Positions 13,781-25,099 are shown, counted from the stretch's first letter. The stretch: DNA of 64,000 bases from Lethocerus indicus (GCA_019843655.1 JACDQD010000103.1:7440001-7504000); one strand, 5' to 3'. Numbers and translations: made by a program. The notes: generated by a model not told the origin, from the letters alone.

Positions 13781-14100
13781 GGCCGATCTAATGGGGCCCA
13801 ATCAACCGTCCATTAGTTATCGTTATCGGACGGATAATCGGGGCCCACAGCCAAAACGGCCGCGCCCCAACGCAGACCGAGATAGCCCCACTCTGTCATC
13901 AGTCATTGTTAACACAGTTAACGCACTGTTAACTCGAGCACACGGTTCCCGCCGGCCCGAATTGAACATTCTCCAGCCGACCGGTCCCTCAGTTCTCAAC
14001 ATTCGGCCGGTCTTGTACGCGACACGAGCGATAATCCGATGAGTCACTAGTCACTTTTCCCTCCTCTGTTGATTTACTCGCCGCCCTCGGTTAGTGTTAG
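13780..14100. other. GC-richer CpG-containing patch with GTTAAC cluster
   Basis: A GC-richer island in AT-rich surroundings. Three GTTAAC palindromes fall between 13,905 and 13,935 (HNF1/homeodomain-like half sites). Frames are open on both strands at once (13,791-14,042 plus and 13,823-14,047 minus), which is typical of CpG-rich non-coding sequence short of TAA/TAG words. A regulatory element is possible; no direct evidence. Confidence 0.3.
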
Positions 14101-15876
14101 AAGCTAAGCCCGTTGAAACTTTCCAATCGTCACAAGCAGTCCGACGCCACGTCATTACCGACTCCGCACAGTATTCACGTCCAGCTCAAAAATTATGGCT
14201 AAAAAAAACAACCCCGCATTTATTCACGAGCCGCAATTACTTACAACCATGGGCTAGAAGAATCCTGCACTAATGTCCTGGCAGTGTAAGAGTCCTCCAT
14301 GTGCCTGCGCTACTAACTTAAAATCAACTAGAATTAAACAAAACTAAAACGACAACTGTAACAGTACATAAAAATAAAAAAAATAACCAATAACTAAATA
14401 TATTTATTTATTTATAATAATCCGGGTCCTCTGTTTGGCTTAGACATAGACTTCATTTTTAATTAAGGCAAAGTAAATTTTGCTTTGAATCCTTTCATTA
14501 CATTGTCACTGTCGAACGAACTGTGTTAATTTAAAACATGAAATACGAAATTCACGAAACAAATACCGCCACCAGACCTCACCGGCATCACGACGCTAAC
14601 GTTACGGCACATTGTCGGTCTAATAATTGTGTCTTATGAAACCTGTGAAACAGTAAAACAGTTCTCGTAATACGTACAGGTACCTCAGTCTATTAACAGT
14701 TACCGAAAATAGGCAAACAAGCAAGAGAGGGAAATAGCGGGAGGTGCGAGGACGCTAATTTTAATACGACCACTAGTACACCGAATGCATACAGAAAATA
14801 AGATCGGAGACGACAAATGATAATTTTGGCCAACCATAGAAGCAATAGGTCATATCCTCGATTTGAATATGTATCGCGACGCCCGGGAAAGGGAAATTCG
14901 TGCGTTTATTTACGAGGGTCGCTGTCGCGCCGCTTTGATTTAGCGTTAATTGAGGCCGGCGTTTAAAACCGGGCCGAAATCATCTTTCGCCGAATTATTT
15001 CTCAATGGCCGACAAAGCGGCGATCCAATTAAGATATTAACACCGCCGCCTTCCTGCATTAGAGCGTCAATATTATTGTTGTTATTGCACTATAATTATG
15101 TGTCGGGCATTGTTGTCTCTTGTAGGGCCGGCCCCATTGTCGGGCCTTCGCGTCCCTCTCATTCATTACTAATGTAAGGGACCGGGGCGAAGTGGCGGGC
15201 GGGGCTATCCCGAATCTAAATTGCTAAACTGTGCTTTGTCACGATACTGGTCGGACCTCGGCCAAACATTTAGTTTACCGCGCTGTTGGGGTGAGAAAAA
15301 AGTTACGGAATTTCGCCCGAATGTTTCTGTCGTGGCTCGCAGTTTCCACAATAACTTCCACATTTGGCAGATAATTACATACAAACGTTGAAGCCTACAA
15401 TAAAACAAATTAAAATACTTGGTTTTTGTAGCTACGATGTAGCCCTTGTAATTTCATTAAGATGTTTAGAAGTATTTTTAATTTTTATGTTTAAATAATC
15501 AATTTAAATTTTAAGTTGTTATAGAGTTAATAATAGAGTAGCAACAAAAAGGGGACGCTCTAAGTAGTACTTTGGCTTGTCATTTGGTTTTTCTGCAAAG
15601 ATTTAGGAAGCTTCTGAGTGGGGGCATTACATTTCTTCCTTCTCAACACCAGAAAACATTAAAAATCAACTAAAACCTTTGCCATTGTTCAGTCAAACTT
15701 GAGCTTATATAAGATTATTCGTGTTCCGCCCCGCCCTTTACTAAGGCTGGGCGAAATAAAGTTAAGCCCCCCTGTCCGCCAACTATTTTAAGATTAATCC
15801 CACTTGTTCAAAAGTTGCGGTGCCCCCAGCAAGACTTGAAACGTCTTCACGTCTGTCTGTCTGAAATGTCTGAATT
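14100..15876. other. Non-coding stretch, nothing recognised
   Basis: AT-rich sequence with a GC-richer patch at about 14,880-15,240. A CTTATATAAG word near 15,705 is TATA-like but lacks other promoter context. A GTCT tetranucleotide repeat of three units lies at 15,851-15,863, just before the AC tract. Confidence 0.5.
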
Positions 15877-15901
15877 ACACACACACACACACACACACAC
15901 A
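15877..15901. repeat. (AC)n microsatellite
   Basis: An uninterrupted alternating AC tract of about 25 bp. Confidence 0.95.
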
Positions 15902-16359
15902 ACTTAATGACTCTGTCCAACAAGTTAATTCTCCCTACCCCTCCCCATCAACCGCTACTGTCTGTCTTTATTTAACTACCGTAGGCATATCCCGGCCGGG
16001 AATAATGGAATAATAAATGGAAAGCGTGTGTCCGGACGGTTGGATTATAGAGGAGCGGAATGAAGACGACTGCCGGGTGTGTCGCGAATGACATTAGAGG
16101 TTGAAGTGTGACCTCGGGGCTAATTGGGACGAGCCAAAGTATTATTAGTCCCTCCCGGGGGGAAACATTTTCAACTTTGATTATCGCAAGTGCGATTCTC
16201 GGGTCCCCATTTGTTACCTCGGTTATTAGGTTGCCCTCTAGACTACGACTACTATGAATACGTATGTACTTTTCCCTGGAACGCGATGAATATTTTCAAG
16301 TTCGCAACTCGTGTTGTCGTATTTGAGATATGCGGAGGGAATAACTGAAATGAAATGTT

Positions 16360-16620
16360 TGATCGTAGTGGGCTCATTCCTGCCAGCGAATATCAGTTAG
16401 GTATAATTTCACTCCTTTCCGAACAAACCCTTCTCAAGGACGGTAAGTCACAGTGAAATCAACAGTGGAGAAAAATTAGCATTAGCGGCCCTGCATGCTA
16501 TTGCGATTGACTAGCCGGAAGTGGCCATGTCCAATGAGGGCTCACGCGATCCGGATCCGACAGTGGCATGGGCCGTACTTAAGTCACTGAATTGGAATGC
16601 ACTTCTGCATATTTCCCAGA
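16360..16620 (+). repeat. Dispersed repeat family A, copy 2
   Basis: Second copy of the family described at 9,115-9,390, same orientation and about 7.2 kb downstream. The 131-bp core is 16,419-16,549. Similarity resumes beyond it with AATTGGAATGCA and TTCTG near 16,590-16,606, matching copy 1 near 9,354-9,373. Gap-free alignment at about 15% divergence is unusual for freely decaying sequence, which tends to collect indels. Confidence 0.8.
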
Positions 16621-18369
16621 CGAATTGAACCACTTGAACGCCGCCACTAGGCGCTCTCTAAGAATTTCAAGCCCCCCCGCCTGTGTGAAACCTCAGGCAA
16701 AGCCCTATTGCTTTGCAATCTGTGTATTTTCTCTTCGGTGGGCACATCGTTGGTAAATAAATAAATCTAAAACATTTCGCAATCCTCACACAAAAAAATG
16801 AGCATCCTGCCAACACGATCGTTTCACTTTTCCGGGTTAACCTGCCTGTATAAATTGGTATATGTTTATGAATTTTATTTATGTTTTTTTTATGAATTCA
16901 GTTGTATTAGAAAACTTCATTTTTTCCTTGGCTGAATTATTCAGTTTTTTCGCCTGCCCGACACTTCCAAAGGGGATTAAAACCCTTTGTTTTAATCTTC
17001 AGGCAATTAGCATGTTAATCCTGGCTGGGACTGGCGGTTTTCAGGATTAAGGCCTCTTACAGCATTAGGAAGGGGAGGTTGTTTTATTTATTACTTCTTT
17101 TTTTGGAAACAATTAAGGTATTTGGGGCGGAGGTGAAATCCGCGACATAGTTCGAAGTAGAGGAACAGATTTATCGGAGTAAATTTAAATGTAAACATTC
17201 AACAAGTTGGTGATCGGCTGCGGACGAGCCCACTCACTGGATCAATTAGTGCCTCAAATAAAGTAATTAAGGAATTTCCGTTACCGATAAAAGTTTAATT
17301 GCATTATGGATCGCGAGAACTTTGTAGCGAGAATATTTCTGATATTCTTTCACCATCCGGAAATTTGACTAAACAATATTAATCAATCTACCTTTTTCCT
17401 ACATATCGGTTCTTGCATTCAAAGCCAGACGTAACGCTTGGAATAAATAAAAACTGGGGAGTCCAGAATGGGAACATATATTTTCTTAATGAACTGGAAT
17501 GTCTAAATCACATTAGAATAGTTCGGTTAATAAATAGTTTCATACATATGAGGCTTCAGATATGTTATCCTTTTTGTATTTCGTGTTATGGTTCAATGTG
17601 ATCTCACCATTACGGACTTTTACTTCTCCGTAATTTCAAGTTTTTCCACACTTCCTAGAACCTTGGCGGGGGTTACATATGTTAGTTGTGAAGTAGTTGT
17701 GTCTGGGAAGTAACTCACGTAGTATGCCTATTTGTTTCCTTGGTATTCTTTATCGCGCGGAACAGTGCTACACTACCTGTATGAAAATTATTATGGAATT
17801 ATATTGAAGGTAGACATGATTCAAAATTGGATATGGTTACTGTAAGATACTTCTCTGGAAAACCGAAAATTATTGCGTCACGCCATGGTACATCTAAATA
17901 AAATCAAATGTATCCTTTCTATTCATTTGAGAGTTGAATATTTACGGGTTAGCAGCCGTGATATACTCCGCGCACGCCAGTAAGCAATAATAATGAAATG
18001 AATAATTAAATTATTCAGAGAGCGATAAAGCACATTTAAAAAAAATAATAAATGATAACCATCTGTGGGGGAATATTGAATTATTCAAACGTGCCAGCGC
18101 TAAATGCCTTCTGATCAACATTGAGCGAAATCCAACTTCTCTTATCGCTGTAACATTTATATCGTGCCTGGTTTTTAATTCCTTACAAATTACTTGCCAA
18201 TCTCTATACCTCTATTCGTAAGATATTTTGCTGTTAATTTCCGTTATAAATGTAGAACAGTAATTATATCATTGTAATTATCATTTATTTTAATTGTGGT
18301 TATCTAGACAACAAACTCATAAACATGTTTTTCCTCTTTAGTTCGTTCTCTCGTCTTGTTGGCATTAGT
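16621..18369. other. Non-coding stretch, nothing recognised
   Basis: Mostly AT-rich. The short open frames at 16.86-17.05 and 17.41-17.60 kb have no family resemblance. No repeats or strong signals are seen. Confidence 0.5.
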
Positions 18370-18411
18370 GAAGATTTTTCTCTCAATACTGCCTGGCGAC
18401 GGTCTGTTTAA
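18370..18411 (-). repeat. Dispersed repeat family B, inverted copy
   Basis: The reverse complement of 18,381-18,403 reads ACCGTCGCCAGGCAGTATTG and continues GAGA. It matches the core at 60,707-60,733 and 21,359-21,385 with small differences. Three copies in both orientations suggest a short interspersed element, but only the core is clearly shared. Confidence 0.55.
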
Positions 18412-18794
18412 AATGCAGTTCTGGACTAATTTATTTCCTGTTCGTTGTGGGTTCATTCTTAGTGGGTTATATCACTAAAATTACCATACTTTCTCACAGC
18501 CCTTCTTCACCCTATTTCTAAATGTAGAGAGATATCAAATTGTATACTATTTTGTTAGGGAACAGTATGACGAGAATATAGTTTGGAGGCGAATCAAACA
18601 AAGAGTAACCTCTATTTATTAAACATTTTTCATAAATTGATGAAACGAGCGCATTTTCAAAACAAACCGAGAATTGATATATGTGGCCTCCACCGCTATA
18701 TGTGTTAAAACCCTTATTGAGAAGATAATTATTACGTTTTTGTAACGTATTAAATATAGTATATTATCAAATAATCGTTTTTATTTTGTAAATT

Positions 18795-18818
18795 AATAGG
18801 TTCTTATTTTTTTTACAG
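18795..18818 (+). other. Strong 3' splice site / candidate recursive junction
   Basis: A polypyrimidine tract (TTCTTATTTTTTTTACAG, ending at 18,818) is joined to GTAATG. This is an excellent metazoan 3' splice site. The GT after the AG makes a weaker 5' splice site, so the site could act as a recursive (ratchet) junction or as the acceptor of the 46-nt exon that follows. Confidence 0.5.
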
Positions 18819-18864
18819 GTAATGGATTGACTACTCCGTTCTCAAAATTGTATCAGCCTGCAAT
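18819..18864 (+). other. Candidate 46-nt microexon or recursive-splice exon
   Basis: Bounded by a T-rich 3' splice site (AG at 18,817-18,818) and a perfect GTAAGT 5' splice site at 18,865. Only one frame is open, starting with two bases of a split codon and then NGLTTPFSKLYQPA, leaving two bases at the end. The peptide looks natural (Ser/Thr/Pro rich with Phe and Tyr), but I do not recognise the protein. Either it is a real small coding exon in a giant intron, or it is the 'RS-exon' that defines a recursive junction at 18,818/18,819. Size and both splice sites support recognition by the spliceosome; function is unknown. Confidence 0.4.
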
Positions 18865-18870
18865 GTAAGT

Positions 18871-21350
18871 TCTAGAATAAAGATTAAATTGCCCTTTACC
18901 ATTATTTAAGGATATCGGTAAGCTTAGTATTAATTTTCGAAATTGATTTATTGCGGAAGCGTGAATGATTTATACTTCTGGTTCCGATCGGTTCCCAAGA
19001 TCGTGCGATAAGGCTTTGTTTTATTGTCGATTTACACGAGCGAATTCGACCGATTCTTCAGTAGTTTATTTACATCTGTTCCATATGGATAAGTGGGAGG
19101 TTGAGCATGCCCCAAGGGCCGACAATTAAGCGCCGGAATAGTTGGGCCGTGAGTCATGCTCTTTTGGCCGCCAGTGGGCACACTTCTATATAGAATTGAC
19201 GGGCGAACAGTGACGACTGGTTAGGCGAAAGAAGTAAAATCGAAAGAACGCCATATGAGGTATACTAATTGAGGCACCGCAGATCTACATTGTAAAGGTT
19301 TGAAGAATCCGGAATTTAGTCAACAGAATGGCCGACAACACTGTGATCGCTAGCAGATTTCGGACTGTGTTGCGTAGGCCTATAAATAGAAACCGCGCCA
19401 GCATACTAAAAAAAAAATTATTTTCAGTAGTTTTCTCGCTCTTCCGTCTTCTCTCGGCGGTCTGGCCTTTCACTAGACCTGTTTCGACCGCTCCACATCT
19501 TCAGTAGCTGTATCCGTCAGCATGATAGTGCGTCACTCTGGCACATGCTGAGTTAACACTCAAGGACCAAATAACAGATATTCCAAACAAATAACTTCTA
19601 TTATCTCGTATTATAACTTTTGGTTTATAGCTGTCTGTAGAAAATTGTATTGAAAAAAACTTCAGTAGTCCGAAGAGGAATTAAAAGTTGGTAGCGTATT
19701 AATGTTGTTATTTTCCAAATCACTTAGTACTTTTGGGAGCAGTGTCGCGAACGAGGACGAATTCCGCGGCGCGTAGCGTTTTAATTTTTCGATCGGGCGG
19801 CCCGTATCGGACCGGCGCGGGAAAATACGGGACCAGACTTCCGGCCGAAGTTTCCGGGACCGTTTATCTTCGTCCGGTGGGTGGCCCGCTAAATGCATTA
19901 GGTAACAGGTGGGGCCCATCAATCATTAGCCCGGGGGGCTCCCGCAGGACACCGCTCTCCCCCCCTTAGGAATTCGCTACAGTTCCAAACGTCGGCCTCT
20001 CTCGCTCTCTTTTTTTATTTCTATTTTCACTCACTTTCTCTTTCGCCCCGCTCTGTTACGCGGTGCCAACAGGCAGGAAAAATTCGCGAACCCGACAAAT
20101 TGGCTTCGAACGGCGGCCGTCGGAATATTGTCGATTGATTAATTCCGACATTGGCCGTTGCATCACGAACATTTTTGCGAAATATTATTTAGAATGTTCA
20201 GATCGTTATCCCTCTGCAAAATGCGCTAGCTTATTTGACAAATTTATTTTCTGGACTGACTGGCGGATACTTTAAAAATATATTGTCGCGAGGGATCGTG
20301 AAAAAAACCGACTGAAGACGCATCTCTTATCTACTGCCCAGGTTCGTGGTTTGAGGAATTTTTTTTCGTAAGGTGTGGGAACCAAGATAATAATATCAGC
20401 ATCAAGTGTTAAAGTCAATAAGAGCTAATCATGTTGACAGCCACATCATTCATTTATATTAAATAATATTTAACCGAATTTATGAAGATTTGAAGCAAGA
20501 TAAAGAGTTAAGTGTCTCAATTAAGTGTCTCTTTCTCGTTCAGCTGTGAGTAATTACCACTGCAATCGCAGACAATTCTCAATGCCATATTGGAAAATTA
20601 AGATTTGATGTGTGGATTCCTAAAATAGAATTCAGAACACTCCACAGATTTTTCCCTGTTTGTTATTATGCGTATTTTATATCTAATTCTGGAAGGATTA
20701 TTCGAAAGTCGCATAAAATTCTGATACCTGGTTGTAAATTCTACAGACTGCTAATGTTTACTTCGCGCCATTTTGAGCCTCCTCGCGGCTTCTATGATTT
20801 CTATACAACGACCGCTAACAAGGTCCTGTGAAAGTCGATAGAGCTGGGTAAGTGGTAGCCACAGGCTCGCCGCCTCTGACAGAGACATGAAAAGCTGTTA
20901 AATGCTACTAAAAAAAAAAAAACGACCAATCCCATTATGCCGGACGGGGAAGGATAATTTTCGGCAATTAGGGCCCGTTGTAGTTTTGTGGAAAAGAGCG
21001 ATCCCACATGCGATACAAAGTCAACGCTCTATTGACGCCGCGATTTACGCTGCCCGGATTACTGTGATTAGATTTTTTTTTCTATTTTGTATTTTATTAC
21101 CCGAAAGGAGCGGGGCTCTAACAGTCGTTCGCCACGCCACCGCCACCGGCCTCTTTGCGCCACGGCCCGACATACCGCAGCGTCGCCAATATTTTGAGAA
21201 CAAAACTTCCAATATTGATTACTGTTAATACTCAGTGGGACCTGGTAGGGTGTTTTCCTCGGAAAGGAGGAAAAAAGAGGCCCTAACGCTCCGCGGGGAA
21301 AAACCGACGGTAAGAATGAGCCCACGATTAAATCAGTTCATAATTTAAGG
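18871..21350. other. Non-coding stretch with a CpG-rich patch
   Basis: A GC-rich, CpG-rich patch lies at about 19,735-19,975, and frames are open on both strands there. A TATATAGA word near 19,186 is followed about 25 nt later by an initiator-like ACAGTG, a possible core promoter with no transcript support. No gene is recognised. Confidence 0.4.
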
Positions 21351-21358
21351 TAAAAAAA

Positions 21359-21385
21359 ACCAGTCGCCAGGCAGTAATGGGAGCA
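21359..21385 (+). repeat. Dispersed repeat family B, plus copy
   Basis: Core ACCAGTCGCCAGGCAGT then AATGGGAGCA, identical to 60,707-60,733 at 26 of 27 positions. Downstream both copies keep weak similarity for roughly 100 bp, for example ACTGAAGAT at about 21,448 compared with ATTGAAGAC at about 60,808. Confidence 0.6.
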
Positions 21386-22395
21386 AAACAAATGCAACCC
21401 AGTACAGAGAATTAATTAAAAAAAGGACTGTCTCCAGTGTACACGCGACTGAAGATGGCGCGAAACCAAAACCAATTTCGTCTCAGTCCCTCGAGCTTCG
21501 TTGCTTGGAATTTTCTCCATTGCAAGTGATATAAGAAAAAACCAGTTTTTGACAACATACTAATAGGAACTCACTCTCATTAGGCCAAATATGTCCGATA
21601 GAAATTCGTCCGATTGATGCGGGTTTTTTACACTTTTTTTTTGTGGGCCAATGAAGTATATTTTTGACGACGGTAATAGATACGGTAATGGATAGAAGTA
21701 GTTTGTAACGAGCGCAGAGGGCAGAGAGTGGCGGCCATAACTCAAAGTCCCCTTATCAGTGAGCCGCTCATGGCCCGGGGACAGGGCCCCTCGGATAATC
21801 CACTCTACAATCCCGACCAGATCTTTGCATTATTAGCGCTCTCACTCCTCGGCCCCACAACTTCACTCCCTTCGGGGCTTTTTTCCTTCTCCTTTCCCTC
21901 TGAAAGACCTATTTTGCTGCCCTTTATGAGAGTTGGTGTAATTAGGGTAATACTAAATGCATTAGGCTCAATCTAAACCTAGGCTTAATTATGCACATTA
22001 CGAAGCATTTCTGAGTAAAATATAAATTTATTTATAAAATCAATAGGAATCCTCATTGTACATGAAATATTAAATATCTGTTCCTACTGAACAACTGGAA
22101 TGTAAAGCATGAAACATCAAAATTCAATGTTGTAATTAATTCGAATTTACTACATCGAAGTACATTTGCAGACAATCAGTATTTATTCCTGCTTAGGTTT
22201 CTTTCTATCCATTTATACCACATTTTAGCTGTGGGTTTATAAAGTGAATTCGGGTCCAATTTAGTCTAAAATGAGAGAGCCAGGCTTAAATTAAACCCTC
22301 AAGGAACAACCCTACAAAATGAAAGTCACCTACCTGATTAATAGCGGCTACTCATATTCTGGCAACACTCTTCTTCCCAGGTGTGCATTCACTGC

Positions 22396-22398
<3 letters not shown>
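21386..22398. other. Non-coding stretch, nothing recognised
   Basis: A GC-richer patch at 21,720-21,900 lies within AT-rich sequence. Open frames there occur on both strands and are short. A minus-strand ATCAG|GTAGGT junction near 22,332 has no pyrimidine tract. Confidence 0.5.

Positions 22399-22450
<52 letters not shown>
22399..22450. repeat. (TA)n microsatellite
   Basis: An uninterrupted alternating TA tract of about 52 bp, the longest in the window. Confidence 0.97.
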
Positions 22451-22456
<6 letters not shown>

Positions 22457-22736
22457 ATTCAAATTGAAATTTAAGCTTGATTGAAAAGCTTCAATCCCTG
22501 TCCACTACCGAGGACCTAATCCGGACTAGTCAGGGTGGGGCTGTTCCAACTTACTGTCCTATGTTTGCGGCCGAAACCCCTTATGTCTGCAATTTTCCGG
22601 GAATGAGTTATTTATAAACGAACCGCCGAACTTATTTCAAAACCTTCTCGTTACCAATTCAAATTTGTAATTGAATGAAAAGTTGATCCGCTCTCTTCTC
22701 CCTACCCCCCTCCCACCGCCGGTCTAGAAGTTGCGT

Positions 22737-22761
22737 CATCACGCATCACGCATCACGCATC
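22737..22761. repeat. CATCACG tandem repeat
   Basis: Three full copies and a partial fourth of the 7-bp unit CATCACG. Confidence 0.9.
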
Positions 22762-23470
22762 TATGGACCGGGTATGGGATATGGAACAACTGTGTTTTTA
22801 TTCAATTGCAAATTTTTGACTAGATTTTCAGTGAATCCCAAATATGTGTGTGTGTATATATATATACCCCTCGCCATTTTGATTGGTTGATAATAAGAAC
22901 CAAGAATGTTTCTAAACCCTTGCATATCACCATCATTACATATAATGTTAGCTACAGTGCTTACATAGGACAAAAGTTGACCTTTTGAGAACACAGGATA
23001 CATTTCTTAGCAATTCACCTTTTATGTCATACCGGCGATAAGTATGTAGGCCGTCAACTAGTGTATTAATGGGACCAAGGGACTACGTTCAATTAACCAT
23101 CTCCCGCTCTCTCTATTGTATTATATCAAACAAAGGATTCAGAGAATAAAAATTTATTCCATATATATATTACTTCTGCGTAATCAGCTGGTTCCAGATA
23201 AATAGGCATGAAATGAAGAATGGGAGCTATTATAATGTTGAGATTGGAAATGTTCGGGGAGATTCATGGTAGTTGAGGGGGCTAATGGCGATATGTTGGG
23301 AGGCACCCCGAAAGGGAAACAATGGGCGTGGGATTGTAGCGTGCACTTTGGGAGGTGACGACGACACTCATCTTCTCTAGCGATGACGGCTCTCGTCTCG
23401 GTCTCACCCGCCAACAGTCGACCATTAGCACCCTTCAATTGTCTCCCGTCGAGAGTTCTCATCACCCACC

Positions 23471-23473
<3 letters not shown>
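22762..23473. other. Non-coding stretch, nothing recognised
   Basis: AT-rich, with a short GTGTGTGTATATATATATA run near 22,845-22,866 and a TA run near 23,160. Open frames at 23.18-23.47 kb (minus) and 23.36-23.59 kb (plus) overlap on opposite strands. Confidence 0.5.

Positions 23474-23508
<35 letters not shown>
23474..23508. repeat. (CT)n microsatellite
   Basis: About 35 bp of alternating CT. On the minus strand this is a (GA)n tract, the binding word of GAGA-type factors in insects. On the plus strand it extends the pyrimidine-rich run before the CAG at 23,538-23,540. Confidence 0.95.
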
Positions 23509-23511
<3 letters not shown>

Positions 23512-23540
23512 TCTCCTTCAATTTCATCTTTTTGTTGCAG
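23509..23540 (+). other. Candidate 3' splice site
   Basis: The CT microsatellite runs into a pyrimidine-rich tract ending CTTTTTGTTGCAG at about 23,540. It scores by eye as a strong acceptor. The next good 5' splice-like word is GTACGTG at about 23,631, but the segment between has stops in the frames checked, so any exon would be untranslated. No donor pairing is convincing. Confidence 0.25.
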
Positions 23541-24342
23541 CCTTGTGACGCGCCTTGAAAATTACACCTTGACTCTTGGACTTACCTCGTGACAGTTAGT
23601 CTAAAGGAGAGTAGGCCGTGTGCTGGAGCCGTACGTGAACAAAAAGGGTACATTTTAATTAACGGGACACGGGAAATATTATTGGATTATTTTGCATTAA
23701 TTCGTGTGCTTTCTTTATGGCTGAGTGTAATCGCAAATATGCAGATCCGAAGTATGCCTGAGGGAAATTCATTCAAGTGTCGGAGTCTATATGAGAGGGA
23801 TTTTGCCTTAAATGGTTCTTCTCGTTTTATAATATACGCACATTGATGTGATTAATTGTGATTATGTTGATGATACATTAAAAGTAAATTGCCCGTAGCA
23901 TTTAATGGCTAATGGTATGGAATTTGTGATATAGGAACGCTTAGCGCATCTTGTGTCAGGTTCGCCTCGGCTTCAAAAATACAGCTCCTCTCTTTGCCTT
24001 TCTTCTGGGATGATTGCATTGCCGGCATAACGAAATTATGTAGAATCTCCAAGTAACCTCTTCAGTTAAATGGGAGTTCTGAAGAACATAATCCAATAAT
24101 AAAAATATGGTTTCCGTTCTCATAATTGAGAAATGTCCCGTTTTCTCCGGCAAGTAAAACCGTTCCCATCAAGAAACTTCCCCCCTACAATGAACGAAAA
24201 AACGCCGAACAAACAAGAAGCGTTATTTTAGTCAACTTCATGAACGATCACCACAATTTAATACCGTACAAGCAGTTTTATTTACTCAATATTATCATCC
24301 ACAAAATTAATTATGTGTACTGATCCTGATCTTTTGTAAATA
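23541..24342. other. Non-coding stretch, nothing recognised
   Basis: Short open frames on both strands; no family resemblance. AT-rich toward the right end. Confidence 0.5.
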
Positions 24343-24400
24343 CAGAATAGAATAGAATAGTAGAAATTGTTTATTGCTATAAGAGGTTAACGGATATCGT
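24320..24400 (+). repeat. Possible 3' tail of a retroelement
   Basis: GATCCTGATC, a short spacer, then three copies of AGAAT (24,343-24,360) running into GTAGAAATTGTTTATTG. Short tandem tails of this kind often end non-LTR retrotransposons. No reverse transcriptase frame lies upstream, so this would be a severely 5'-truncated copy. Weak call. Confidence 0.2.
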
Positions 24401-24439
24401 TGCAATCTGTACTGTAATGCATAAGATACGATGGTTTAT

Positions 24440-24700
24440 ATGTAACGAGAACCGTAAACCGCAACGTTTCGTTCGGTCCGTCGGTTCAATTAAACCGATA
24501 TTTAACCGAACGCCGTCGGCGCTCTGATATTGGCGCCCGTCCTATTGATTGATTTGATGCCGAACGTAAATAATAAATTTTGTATCGAGTCAAACGGTAT
24601 CGGAAACGCAAATTGCGGTGGAGCCTCTGCCTCGCGCGTTAATTACTTAGGCTGTTCGCGGTTACATTCCGGACTGAGGATGAACGGAACTTCATTCTAT
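24440..24700. other. CpG-rich patch
   Basis: A run of CpG-containing words (ACCGCAACG, GTCCGTCGG, CGCCGTCGGCGC, TGGCGCCCG) stands out from the flanking AT-rich sequence. The inverted words CCGTCGGTT and AACCGACGG-like repeats near 24,478-24,512 add dyad symmetry. It could be regulatory. No gene is seen; the frame open at 24,530-24,766 resembles no known protein. Confidence 0.3.
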
Positions 24701-24822
24701 ATCGACCAACCATTATATTTCCCTAAGAATTTTCGCCGTCCTGTTTCGCTATCATACCTTATGTAATACCTCAATTGAGTATAGCTTCTATAATCGTCAT
24801 GTACTAGAAGCAAAAAGAAGTA

Positions 24823-25099
24823 ACTAACTAGCTTCCGGTAGTCTCGCCTAATACTGGTGGAAGAACCTCAGTTGGCAGGGGTTGACACGGGGCCCTCTCG
24901 GGTGTCGCCTGCTTCCGACGTTTCGGAACTCGTACCGGTTCCATCATCAGGGTCCGACCCTGAAGGAAATGGGAAAAACCATTCCAATGGAGCCCGCTCA
25001 GATGGTTTCCCGGAAATATCCCCGAATAGAAGGAGGTCAACCCCTGCGAACTGAGGTTCTTCCCATAGCATTACGCGATCCTACCGGAAGCTAGTTAGT
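24823..25099. mobile_element. Foldback MITE-like element with long inverted arms
   Basis: About 277 bp with inverted arms at 24,823-24,886 and 25,036-25,099. The outer 19 bp of each arm are perfect complements (CTAACTAGCTTCCGGTAG and its reverse complement). The inner parts also pair well, with AGAACCTCAGTT and CAGGGGTTGAC-type words shared. The centre, read on the minus strand, holds CCTGATGATGG and later CCGAAACG, with GGAAC/GTTCC pairing between them. No clear target-site duplication was found. There is no transposase, so it would be non-autonomous. A partial relative lies at 31,495-31,680. The four-frame short open reading frames inside simply reflect the palindrome. Confidence 0.8.

Noticed and set aside
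22096..22107. Twelve-base match to the 5' end of miR-1 (TGGAATGTAAAG)
   Set aside because: The match ends after 12 bases, and no complementary arm is present to form a precursor hairpin.
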